Origin: an uncultured Bacteroidales bacterium
Lineage (GTDB): Bacteria; Bacteroidota; Bacteroidia; Bacteroidales; WCHB1-69
Length of the DNA: 64,000 nucleotides
Reading direction: 5' to 3'
NCBI GenBank assembly: GCA_900315705.1
Contig: ONAB01000001.1
Span: 79,178-143,177, forward strand
The translations under genes were made by a program, and so were the position numbers. Below the pieces are notes generated by a model. That model saw nothing but the letters and a program-made list of their open reading frames with translations. It was not told the origin of the DNA and ran no database searches. Within the stretch, counting starts at the first letter, position 1. Every line of letters begins with the position of its first letter. Below are positions 8,738-15,870 of the stretch, piece after piece.

Positions 8738-9496
8738 TTTAGGGAACAGGCCAAACACGGCGGTGCCGCTGCCGCTCATTGCGGCATAGGCAGCGCCCTT
8801 CCGGTACATTCCAGCCTTCAGTTCCGCCAATTCAGGATGCCGTTGGAAAATGCTCTCTTCAAAGTCGTTGCGCAGTTTTCCGTCCCACTCTTCCACGGGC
8901 AGGCGCATGATGTCACGCACGTTGAGCTCGGGCACGCGCGGCGTGATGCCGGCATACGCCTCTTTGGTGGAAACGGAGATGTCGGGCTTCACGATTTCAA
9001 GGCGGTAGCCGGAAAGGTCGAGCGCAATGGGAGTGAGAATTTCCCCTCGCCCAGTAGCGTACATCGGGACATTGTCGATGAAAAAGGGCACATCGCTGCC
9101 CAGTTGGGCGGCGTACTGCTTGAGGCGGGCGTTGTCGAGCGGCAACGAAAAGGCCTCCGTCAGCATCTTGAGCGTGAAGGCAGCGTCGGCCGAGCCTCCG
9201 CCCAGGCCCGCGCCGATGGGAATGCCTTTCTCCAATACCAATTGCCCGCCACGAATGCCGTAATCGCGTTGCAGCAAACGGAAGGCCCTCACGCAGAGGT
9301 TGTCGCAGTCGGCGCCAGTGTCCCACGGACTGCGACACTCAAACACCAGTTCCTCCCCGCCCGGCTCGAAAATGAGCCTGTCGGTATAGAAATCGGTCGG
9401 AAAAAAAACGGTCTCCAGGTCGTGGTAACCGTCCTGGCGCTTGCGGATGATGTTCAGTCCGAGGTTGATTTTGCAATTAACGGGAGTGGTGATCAT
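8735..9496 (-). CDS. ispE: 4-diphosphocytidyl-2-C-methyl-D-erythritol kinase
   Basis: This GHMP-family kinase (253 residues) phosphorylates the 2-hydroxyl of CDP-methylerythritol in the non-mevalonate isoprenoid pathway. The N-terminal substrate-binding segment is KINLGLNIIRKRQDGYHDL (residues 9-27). The ATP-binding loop GIPIGAGLGGGSADAA covers 91-106, and the third GHMP motif SGSGTAVFGLF sits at the C-terminus. Its length is slightly shorter than the E. coli enzyme (283) but normal for Bacteroidota. It lies downstream of yitT in the same direction, separated by a repeat element that runs right up to its ATG. It therefore has no recognisable leader of its own. Confidence 0.95.
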   Translation of the reverse strand: MITTPVNCKINLGLNIIRKRQDGYHDLETVFFPTDFYTDRLIFEPGGEELVFECRSPWDTGADCDNLCVRAFRLLQRDYGIRGGQLVLEKGIPIGAGLGGGSADAAFTLKMLTEAFSLPLDNARLKQYAAQLGSDVPFFIDNVPMYATGRGEILTPIALDLSGYRLEIVKPDISVSTKEAYAGITPRVPELNVRDIMRLPVEEWDGKLRNDFEESIFQRHPELAELKAGMYRKGAAYAAMSGSGTAVFGLFPK

Positions 9497-9727
9497 ATTG
9501 ACGATTTGCGATTTACGATTTGCGATTTACGATTTGCGATTTACGGGGTTCCTCCTCACGGTTCCATAGTCTCCTCCTCACGGCACCACACTGCGCTTCG
9601 CTTGTGTGGGGTTCCTCCTCACGGCACCACACTGCGCTCCTTCGTCGCTTGTGTGGGGTTACTGGAATTTTGTCCCTTCGGGACTGCTCAAGGAAAGTCT
9701 TAAGTCTAAAGTCCTACGTCTATAATT
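9497..9727 (-). repeat. Intercistronic interspersed repeat, copy A
   Basis: The whole gap between yitT and ispE is filled by an element also found at 13989-14186. In transcription order it holds an AAGACTTTCCTTGAGCAGTC segment, a small hairpin (GTCCCGAAGGGAC), two CACACAAGCG...GTGTGGTG stem-loops, and three AGGAGG cores (complements at 9551-9556, 9573-9578, 9614-9619). It ends with three tandem 14-bp GATTTGCGATTTAC units abutting the ispE start codon. Both copies have the same orientation relative to the genes they separate. Confidence 0.85.
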
Positions 9728-10594
9728 CTACAATTTCAACGTATCAAAGTTCTTTCCGAACACATTGGACGTTTTGGTGATGGTGACGAAAGCGGAGCTG
9801 TCGATTTCCTTGATGATGCGGCTCACGCGCACCTTGTCGGTGCGGTGGGCGATGATGAGGAGCACGTCGTTTTCGTGTCGGTCGTAGGCCCCGTATCCTT
9901 TGAGGAAGGTGGCGCCACGGTGCAGTTCCTGGTTGATGCGCTGCGAGATTTCATCGTTTTTCTTGGAGAAAATCATAAACTGATAAGTTTGGTGGAAACC
10001 GTCAATGACGCTGTCGGCCACCAACATACTGACGAAGAGCACCACAAAGCTGTACACCAGTCGCTGCACGTCCATCAGGATGAAGAAGGAGGAGCCGACA
10101 ATGAGGAGGTTGCACATCATATTCACCTTGCCGTAGGAGATGTTGCGGTATTTGCCCACCATCAGGGCGATGATGTCCAGGCCGCCGGTGTTGCCGCCCC
10201 AGTTGATGGAGATGCCGGCTCCCAGGGCGCCGAGCGACGCTCCGATGATGACGCTCATAAACATATCGTCCAGGATAGGTTGCGTGAAAATGCGTTGCCC
10301 GATGTAGAAGAAGACGGACATAATCAGGGTGCATATCAAGGAGTTGATGCAGAATTTGGGCCCCAGCACCTTCCAGGCGATGGCGATGAGGATGGCATTG
10401 AGCACGAAAGTGGTGAAGCCGATGGGGATTTTCGTGGCGAAATAGAGGATGGAGGCAATGCCGGCCACACCGCCGCCAGTGACTTCATAAGGAGTCATAA
10501 ATGCGGACCATCCGAACACAAAAATACCCAAACCGATAGTGATAAAAAGATAGTTTTTGGCCTCATTGAGGATTTCTTTGAATGTGATCTTCAT
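9728..10594 (-). CDS. YitT family membrane protein (DUF161/DUF2179)
   Basis: This 288-residue protein has five to six N-terminal membrane segments (about 15-35, 50-75, 80-105, 110-130, 150-180), with the family's glycine-rich EVTGGGVAGIASILYF and SINWGGNTGGLDIIALM motifs. The C-terminal soluble DUF2179 domain is about 205-285 (GATFLKGYGAYDRHENDVLL). YitT proteins are widespread and functionally unresolved; a transport or channel role with a ligand-sensing C-terminal domain is assumed. It has its own promoter (10660-10667), and ispE follows downstream across a repeat element. Confidence 0.9.
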   Translation of the reverse strand: MKITFKEILNEAKNYLFITIGLGIFVFGWSAFMTPYEVTGGGVAGIASILYFATKIPIGFTTFVLNAILIAIAWKVLGPKFCINSLICTLIMSVFFYIGQRIFTQPILDDMFMSVIIGASLGALGAGISINWGGNTGGLDIIALMVGKYRNISYGKVNMMCNLLIVGSSFFILMDVQRLVYSFVVLFVSMLVADSVIDGFHQTYQFMIFSKKNDEISQRINQELHRGATFLKGYGAYDRHENDVLLIIAHRTDKVRVSRIIKEIDSSAFVTITKTSNVFGKNFDTLKL

Positions 10595-10659
10595 TGAATG
10601 ATATTTTTATTATATTGATAATCAGTTTTGTAATAATAATCTGTTGTAAAAAAACGCTG

Positions 10660-10667
10660 CAAAAGTA
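10660..10667 (-). promoter_or_regulatory. -7 promoter element TACTTTTG of yitT
   Basis: The complement reads TACTTTTGCAGCG, 65 bases upstream of the yitT ATG. It matches TAnnTTTG. Confidence 0.5.
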
Positions 10668-10706
10668 AAAATTTTTTTCGGGTGATGAAAGTATTGAAAA
10701 AAAATG

Positions 10707-10714
10707 TATTTTTG
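10707..10714 (+). promoter_or_regulatory. -7 promoter element TATTTTTG of tRNA-Asn
   Basis: TATTTTTGCAGCC lies 29 bases upstream of the tRNA 5' end and is divergent from the yitT promoter. Confidence 0.65.
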
Positions 10715-10743
10715 CAGCCGTTAATCCAAGCGGTTAACGAACC

Positions 10744-10817
10744 GCTTCCTTAGCTCAGTTGGTTAGAGCATCTGACTGTTAATCAGAGGGTCCAAGGTTC
10801 AAGTCCTTGAGGGAGCG
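10744..10817 (+). tRNA. tRNA-Asn (GTT)
   Basis: The cloverleaf is complete. The acceptor GCTTCCT pairs with AGGGAGC (10810-10816), with discriminator G. The D arm has AGCTCAGTTGGTTAGAGC. The anticodon stem TCTGA/TCAGA encloses loop CTGTTAA with anticodon GTT. The T arm is CAAGG-TTCAAGT-CCTTG. CCA is not encoded. A promoter precedes it and a terminator follows directly, so it is a single-gene unit. Confidence 0.97.
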
Positions 10818-10826
10818 CAAAACGAA

Positions 10827-10857
10827 AGCACCGATTCAGTCGGTGCTTTTTGTTTTT
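10827..10857 (+). terminator. Terminator after tRNA-Asn
   Basis: AGCACCGA pairs with TCGGTGCT over a TTCA-type loop, followed by TTTTTGTTTTT. It ends the tRNA transcript and precedes the convergent AlgX-like gene. Confidence 0.9.
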
Positions 10858-10883
10858 ATAACCTCGAAAAGTCTGTTTTTCCG

Positions 10884-12203
10884 CTACCGGTGCTCCTGCT
10901 CGAACACCCATTGCGCGTTGTCGTGCAGACATTGCTCGATGCTGATGCCCTTCTCCTTGGCTTGCCGCACCACCTTGTCGTACCATTCCGGCGAGGCCTT
11001 GATCCGGACGATGATGCCCTGGATGGTCTCCTCTGCGTCATAGCCGGGACCGTCCTCCAACGCACGCTCCACGGTGTTGAGGAATCCGAAGAAATAGTCA
11101 TAGGCGTGCATATCCGTGAAAATCAGCAATATCACATCCGCCTGTGTGATGATTTCGTAGCGATGTAACAGAGGTATCTTCCCACTGCGCTCCTTTTTGT
11201 CAGAATAGGCTGTCTCATTGTACTTCCAGAAATCAACCCTCTGAAATGCTTTGGCGAAGTCCGTTTTGTTCAATTGGTCAAAATAGCTGTCGCCCACAAC
11301 CAGCAGATTGGGCTTACGAGAGCAGTTGCCCGTTTCCAGCCGGTAGCGTGGATTCGGAATCCTGTCGTGGCGAAGAGGGAAGAGCAGGTTCAGCTGCGCC
11401 TCCAGTTCGCTGTCGCTGTTGGGATGATTTGTCGTGAGATTGCTGTCCACATAGATGGTGTGTGGCATTGGGAAGTGCTTGACCGACGCGATTTTCTGCA
11501 GTATTGTGTCCGCCACGAAGGGAATGGTGGAGTAGGCCCAGTGGGTGCCGTGTTTGGTATATACAGGGTAGCGACTTGTCTTCTTCAACTCTCTGAAAAT
11601 CGGGACGAAGTTGATGTGTTCCACCCCGGCTTCTTCATACAGTTTTGCATACTCTTCTTGAATGGAGAAGGAACAATGCTCCCGTTGAATCTGATCGGGC
11701 AGATATTCGGGGCAGATCAGGGGCTTGGAAGGGGCCAGCACCACGATGATGTTGGTGCCGAATCGCCGGAGGGTGTCGATAACACGCAGGGTATGCTCCA
11801 CGTTCTGCCGCATCGCCACGCGCGCGCTGTCCACGGTGCCGTAATGGTCGTGGAGCACCTTGCCAGTATAAACATTCGTATATTGTTGCAGATAGAGCTC
11901 ATCGTTTCGCCCCATTACAATGTTGTGGTTTGTGGTTTCGTGGAAGCAACTGTACACAAACTGATTGTAGGCTCTGATGTATATGTCTCTGAATCCGAAG
12001 TTGTTCTGAAGGTTCTTCCGCACATACTCCTGATAGGTTTGGTTGCGATAGGTTTCCAGACTCAGCTTGACAGGTTCCACCGGGGCGGTGAAGCCGTCCA
12101 CTTTCCGGATGTGGAAAATATTCCCAACGTGCTGTACCAAAGGAAGACACAGCACAGCCATAATGACGGCAAACAGGATAATATGCAGGGAGGGCTTTTT
12201 CAT
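10884..12203 (-). CDS. AlgX/AlgJ-like SGNH acetyltransferase partner
   Basis: The 439-residue protein has an N-terminal signal anchor (about 5-25) and an SGNH-like extracytoplasmic domain of the AlgJ/AlgX type. Diagnostic pieces are IIVVLAPSKPLICPEYLP (about 157-174), the catalytic-type KHGTHWAYSTI block (about 225-235), and LLVVGDSYFDQL carrying the nucleophile-type GDS motif (about 305-316). It overlaps the MBOAT gene by one base (TGATG). Such MBOAT plus SGNH pairs acetylate extracellular polysaccharides: the MBOAT protein passes the acetyl group across the membrane and this partner transfers it to the sugar. The polymer modified here is unknown. Confidence 0.85.
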   Translation of the reverse strand: MKKPSLHIILFAVIMAVLCLPLVQHVGNIFHIRKVDGFTAPVEPVKLSLETYRNQTYQEYVRKNLQNNFGFRDIYIRAYNQFVYSCFHETTNHNIVMGRNDELYLQQYTNVYTGKVLHDHYGTVDSARVAMRQNVEHTLRVIDTLRRFGTNIIVVLAPSKPLICPEYLPDQIQREHCSFSIQEEYAKLYEEAGVEHINFVPIFRELKKTSRYPVYTKHGTHWAYSTIPFVADTILQKIASVKHFPMPHTIYVDSNLTTNHPNSDSELEAQLNLLFPLRHDRIPNPRYRLETGNCSRKPNLLVVGDSYFDQLNKTDFAKAFQRVDFWKYNETAYSDKKERSGKIPLLHRYEIITQADVILLIFTDMHAYDYFFGFLNTVERALEDGPGYDAEETIQGIIVRIKASPEWYDKVVRQAKEKGISIEQCLHDNAQWVFEQEHR

Positions 12204-13618
12204 CAGAACCGGAAATAAATGAAGGGATTGAAGTCGTTGGTGGCCAGTGCGCCGACGGAGAGGAAAAACAGCAGTATTGTGACGATAAACAGTACTATCG
12301 TGCGTTTTTGTGAAGGATTGTTGTCAAAACACGCCTCCATCCATCGGTCCCCGATTTTCAGGGCGGGCAGGAAGGAGAACGCGATGGCCAGTCCGAAGAA
12401 CAGGATACATTGGGAGGAGATGGTCGCGGAGGCGCCCGTGCGGAAGGCGAAGAGCGCCCGGTAGAAGGAGAAAGCCTCCCCGACGGTGTCGGCACGGAAG
12501 AGCACCCATCCTAACACCACAATCAGGAAGGTTAGCATAATGGAGGGGAACTTTCCGATTTTTCTCAGAAAATCCACCATAAACAGCCGGTCCAGGATCA
12601 GGAACGTGCCGTGGAAGACGCCCCAAAGCACGAAAGTCCAGGAGGCGCCGTGCCAAAGACCCGAGATGAGAAACACTATCCACAAGTTAAGATAGGTGCG
12701 TCCTTTGGAAATCCGGTTGCCGCCTAACGGGATATACAAGTATTCTTTCATAAACCCGCCCAAAGTGATGTGCCATCTTCGCCAGAACTCGCTGATACTT
12801 TGGCTGATATAGGGCGCGTTGAAGTTTTCGCTGAATCGGAACCCTAACATCTGGCCGATTCCGATGGCCATATCGGAGTAGCCGGAAAAGTCGAAATAGA
12901 TCTGGAAGGTGTAGGCGAGGATGCCCATCCAGGCGCTGCCCGACGACATTGTGAGGTAGTCCATCGCGAAAACTTCATCAGCCAGCACTGCAAGCGTATT
13001 GGCAATCAGCACTTTCTTGCCCAACCCGATGGCGAAGCGCCGAAACCCCGCCACACGTCCCTCTACGGGTATCGTCCGATTGACCAGCTGTTCGGCGATG
13101 GTGTTGTACCGGATGATGGGGCCGGCAATCAGCTGGGGGAAAAGCGAGATGTAGAGCATATAGTCGTACCACCGCTTCAGGGGCTCGGAGACCTTGCGGT
13201 ACACGTCAACGGTATAGCTGATCGACTGGAAAGTGAAGAAGGAGATGCCGATAGGCAGCGCCACCCGGGCGAATTGGAGCGTGGCGTGATGCGTGAAAGC
13301 CAGCACCGCGTTCACGTTGTCCACGAAAAAGTTCATATACTTGAAATAGGCCAGCAGCCCGATGTTCAGAATCAACGACGAGGCCAGCCAACCTTTTCTG
13401 GCTCTGGTCTCTGTGGTCTTGTGCATTTTTCCGGTGATGAGAAAATTGCAGATCATCGAAACGATGAAGATGGGGAAGAAGTCGGGGGCACCCCAGGCGT
13501 AGAAAAACAGCGAGGCCAGCAGCAGCACAATGTTCTTGGCCACTTTGGGCGCCAGATAGTACAGTACCAGCACTATCGGCAGGAAATAAAAGATGAATTC
13601 TATGCTACTGAATACCAT
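12203..13618 (-). CDS. MBOAT family O-acyltransferase (AlgI-like)
   Basis: This multi-spanning protein (471 residues) has the MBOAT signature ISEFWRRWHITLGGFMKEYL followed by YIPLGGNR, and the conserved catalytic-histidine segment SGLWHGASWTFVLWG about 40 residues later. It would relay acetyl groups from cytoplasmic acetyl-CoA to the downstream AlgX-like protein for polysaccharide O-acetylation. I chose M at 13618 (MVFSSIEFIFYFLP) because it starts the first membrane helix and lies 15 bases downstream of a -7 element; the reading frame stays open upstream but runs through that promoter. Confidence 0.9.
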   Translation of the reverse strand: MVFSSIEFIFYFLPIVLVLYYLAPKVAKNIVLLLASLFFYAWGAPDFFPIFIVSMICNFLITGKMHKTTETRARKGWLASSLILNIGLLAYFKYMNFFVDNVNAVLAFTHHATLQFARVALPIGISFFTFQSISYTVDVYRKVSEPLKRWYDYMLYISLFPQLIAGPIIRYNTIAEQLVNRTIPVEGRVAGFRRFAIGLGKKVLIANTLAVLADEVFAMDYLTMSSGSAWMGILAYTFQIYFDFSGYSDMAIGIGQMLGFRFSENFNAPYISQSISEFWRRWHITLGGFMKEYLYIPLGGNRISKGRTYLNLWIVFLISGLWHGASWTFVLWGVFHGTFLILDRLFMVDFLRKIGKFPSIMLTFLIVVLGWVLFRADTVGEAFSFYRALFAFRTGASATISSQCILFFGLAIAFSFLPALKIGDRWMEACFDNNPSQKRTIVLFIVTILLFFLSVGALATNDFNPFIYFRF

Positions 13619-13633
13619 CGCTGATAATTTCCG

Positions 13634-13641
13634 CAAAAATA
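13634..13641 (-). promoter_or_regulatory. -7 promoter element TATTTTTG of the MBOAT-AlgX operon
   Basis: The complement reads TATTTTTGCGG, 15 bases upstream of the MBOAT ATG. It is divergent from the TM1266-hydG promoter. Confidence 0.6.
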
Positions 13642-13689
13642 CATTTTTTGTGGACATATATTTTTGTCCCAACCATTTGGAAAATAGTG

Positions 13690-13697
13690 TATCTTTG
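13690..13697 (+). promoter_or_regulatory. -7 promoter element TATCTTTG of the TM1266-hydG unit
   Basis: TATCTTTGCCGCGC lies 42 bases upstream of the ATG at 13740. Confidence 0.65.
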
Positions 13698-13739
13698 CCG
13701 CGCTTTAAATAACAATCACCTAATCCAAAAGTTTCACTA

Positions 13740-13988
13740 ATGGAAAAGAGAATTGGAACCGTCACGGTGCTGGTCAAGGACCGCGCCGTAGCCTCGCAGG
13801 TCAACACTGTGATTTCCCAGTACGCCGACATTGTCCTGGCCCGTCAGGGCCTGCCGTTCCGCGACAGCGCTGTCGCGGTCATCTCCCTCATTGTGGAAGG
13901 CGACACCAACCAGATCAACGCCCTTTCCGGCAAATTGGGCCGCCTCGACAACATCGAAGCCAAGGCGGTGGTGACGAGGGCGTCGTGA
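13740..13988 (+). CDS. TM1266-family iron-only hydrogenase system putative regulator
   Basis: This is a small ACT-like ferredoxin-fold protein of 82 residues. The pattern KRIGTVTVLVKDR, a central VISQYADIVLARQGLPF, and VAVISLIVEGDTNQINALSGKLG match the TM1266 family (TIGR03959), which sits next to [FeFe]-hydrogenase maturation genes and resembles NikR-type regulators without the DNA-binding arm. It is directly upstream of hydG, which supports the name. A repeat element separates the two genes. Its biochemical role is unproven in any species I know of. Confidence 0.9.
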   Translation: MEKRIGTVTVLVKDRAVASQVNTVISQYADIVLARQGLPFRDSAVAVISLIVEGDTNQINALSGKLGRLDNIEAKAVVTRAS

Positions 13989-14186
13989 GAATGGAGACTT
14001 GAGACGTAAAACTTAAGACTTTCCTTAAGCAGTCCCGAAGGGACAAAATCCCAGTAACCCCACACAAGCGACGAAGTCGCGCAGTGTGGTGCCTTGAGGA
14101 GGAACCCTTAGAGCCTTGAGGAGGAGACAGTGGAGCCTTGAGGAGGAACCAAATCGTAAATCGCAAATCATAAAACCCCTAACAAT
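13989..14186 (+). repeat. Intercistronic interspersed repeat, copy B
   Basis: This fills the gap between the TM1266-like gene and hydG and is collinear with 9497-9727 read on the other strand. The order is AAGACTTTCCTTAAGCAGTC, GTCCCGAAGGGAC hairpin, CCACACAAGCGACG...CAGTGTGG stem-loop, three CCTTGAGGAGG units (AGGAGG at 14097-14102, 14119-14124, 14141-14146), then AAATCGTAAATCGCAAATC just before the hydG ATG. Again the element points in the direction of transcription. Confidence 0.85.
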
Positions 14187-15641
14187 ATGCAATTCAATCC
14201 AGAAAAATGTCGTATTCCCGACGAAATAGGAAAACCTTTCATCGATGCCGATGAAATATGGGATTATATCAACAAAACCGAAAGCACGCCCGAGCGCGTG
14301 CGGGCCATCATTGAGAAGTCGTTGGCCAAAAACCGCCTCACGATGGAGGAGACCGCCGTGCTGGTCAACACCACCGACCCTGCCTTGGTGGAGGAGATCA
14401 AAGAGGGCGCGCGCGAGCTGAAACGCCGCATCTATGGCAACCGTATCGTGCTCTTCGCCCCGCTTTATGTGGGCAACTATTGTGTTAATAATTGCAAATA
14501 TTGCGGCTTCCGCTCTTCCAACAAGGAGCAGGTGCGCGCCACGCTCTCTGATGAGGAGTTTGTGCGCAACATCGAAGCTCTGGAGGATGATGGCCAGAAG
14601 CGCCTGATTCTCGTCTATGGCGAGTCGCCGAAATATTCGCCCGAGTACATTGCCCACACCACTCGTCTGGCTTACTCGGTGAAGAAGGGCAACGGCTCCA
14701 TCCGCCGTGTCAACATCAATGCCGCCCCGCTGGATGTGGAGGGCTTCCGCATCGTGAAGGAGGCCGGCATCGGCACCTATCAGATTTTCCAGGAGACCTA
14801 TCACCCCGAGGCTTACACCTGGTACCATCCCGCCAACACCATCAAGGGCAACTACGAGTGGCGCCTCACCTCGATGGACCGCGCGCAGCAGGCTGGCATC
14901 GACGACAACGGCCTGGGCATCCTCTTCGGCCTGTACGACTGGCGCTTTGAGGTGTTGGCTATGATTCGCCATACCAACCACTTGGAGGCTTGCTTTAACG
15001 TGGGACCGCACACCATCTCCTTCCCGCGCATCAAGGACGCCTCCGGCTTGAACATCGACACCAAGTACTTTGTGGATGATGACACGTTCGAGAAGATCAT
15101 CGCCATCTTCCGCTTGGCCGTACCCTATACGGGTATGATCCTCACCGCCCGTGAGACGGCCGAGTTCCGCGCCAAGGCCATCCAATACGGTATCTCCCAG
15201 ATTGATGGCGGCACCAACCTCCAGATTGGCGACTACAAATATCATCACGAGGAGACCGAGAAAAATAGCGACAAGCAAGAGGACCAGAACCTGCACCGCG
15301 AGCAGTTCAAGATAGGTGACGACCGTAATCTCGGCGACATCATCGAGGAGCTGCTGGACGGCAACTACATCCCCAGCTTCTGCACAGCCTGTTACCGTTT
15401 GGGACGCACCGGCGAGCACTTTATGGAATTCAGCGTGCCCGGCTTCATCAAACGCTACTGCACGCCCAACGCCATCCTCACCCTGAGCGAATATCTGGTG
15501 GACTACGCCACGCCCGAGGTGGCCGCCAAAGGCTGGAAGGTCATCGAAAACAATATGCCCAATGTGGATGAGAAGTTCCGCGACGAGGTCTTGAAACGCA
15601 TTGAACGCATCAAGGCCGGCGAGCGCGACCTGTATTTTTAA
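14187..15641 (+). CDS. hydG: [FeFe] hydrogenase H-cluster radical SAM maturase HydG
   Basis: HydG (484 residues) cleaves tyrosine to provide CO and cyanide ligands for the hydrogenase H-cluster. The radical SAM cluster motif CX3CX2C is C99, C103 and C106 (NYCVNNCKYCGF). The HydG-specific C-terminal cluster motif CX2CX22C is C399, C402 and C425, within SFCTACYRLGRTGEHFM and KRYC. This second motif separates it from the tyrosine lyase ThiH. The gene follows the TM1266-like regulator. HydE, HydF and the hydrogenase itself are not in this window. Presence implies an anaerobic, hydrogen-metabolising host. Confidence 0.97.
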   Translation: MQFNPEKCRIPDEIGKPFIDADEIWDYINKTESTPERVRAIIEKSLAKNRLTMEETAVLVNTTDPALVEEIKEGARELKRRIYGNRIVLFAPLYVGNYCVNNCKYCGFRSSNKEQVRATLSDEEFVRNIEALEDDGQKRLILVYGESPKYSPEYIAHTTRLAYSVKKGNGSIRRVNINAAPLDVEGFRIVKEAGIGTYQIFQETYHPEAYTWYHPANTIKGNYEWRLTSMDRAQQAGIDDNGLGILFGLYDWRFEVLAMIRHTNHLEACFNVGPHTISFPRIKDASGLNIDTKYFVDDDTFEKIIAIFRLAVPYTGMILTARETAEFRAKAIQYGISQIDGGTNLQIGDYKYHHEETEKNSDKQEDQNLHREQFKIGDDRNLGDIIEELLDGNYIPSFCTACYRLGRTGEHFMEFSVPGFIKRYCTPNAILTLSEYLVDYATPEVAAKGWKVIENNMPNVDEKFRDEVLKRIERIKAGERDLYF

Positions 15642-15665
15642 AAATTAACGTTTTTTGAGATAGCT

Positions 15666-15854
15666 ATGAGTGAGCGAAAAAAATTCACCCGCAGTTTGAG
15701 CGACCGCAGAATCGGTGGCGTCTGTGGCGGCATTGCCGACTACTTGGACATCGATTCCACCATTGTGCGAATCCTCTTCCTTGCCAGTGTCCTGATCTGT
15801 GGAACTGGCGGACTGCTCTATCTGATTATCTGGCTTGTTGCTCCGGAGGCATAG
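15666..15854 (+). CDS. PspC domain-containing protein
   Basis: This 62-residue protein consists almost entirely of one PspC domain: KKFTRSLSDRRIGGVCGGIA, then DSTIVRILFLASVL and a second hydrophobic stretch GLLYLIIWLVAPEA. PspC proteins belong to envelope stress (phage-shock-type) responses and dock on the inner membrane. It starts 24 bases after hydG and may be co-transcribed, although no functional link is evident. Confidence 0.9.
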   Translation: MSERKKFTRSLSDRRIGGVCGGIADYLDIDSTIVRILFLASVLICGTGGLLYLIIWLVAPEA

Positions 15855-15870
15855 GGAGCAGGTCTCCCTA
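15852..15870. terminator. Hairpin between convergent genes
   Basis: TAGGGAG (15852-15858) and CTCCCTA (15864-15870) form a perfect seven-pair stem over CAGGT, spanning both stop codons of the convergent PspC and beta-helix genes. It has no T tract, so its terminating power is doubtful. Confidence 0.35.

Noticed and set aside
9503-9545. Tandem GATTTGCGATTTAC units as a CRISPR array
   Set aside because: The 14-bp units are directly contiguous with no spacers, and they belong to the intercistronic repeat that also occurs at 13989-14186.
14025-15419. A 464-codon open frame on the minus strand
   Set aside because: Antisense to hydG, whose cluster cysteines are all intact.
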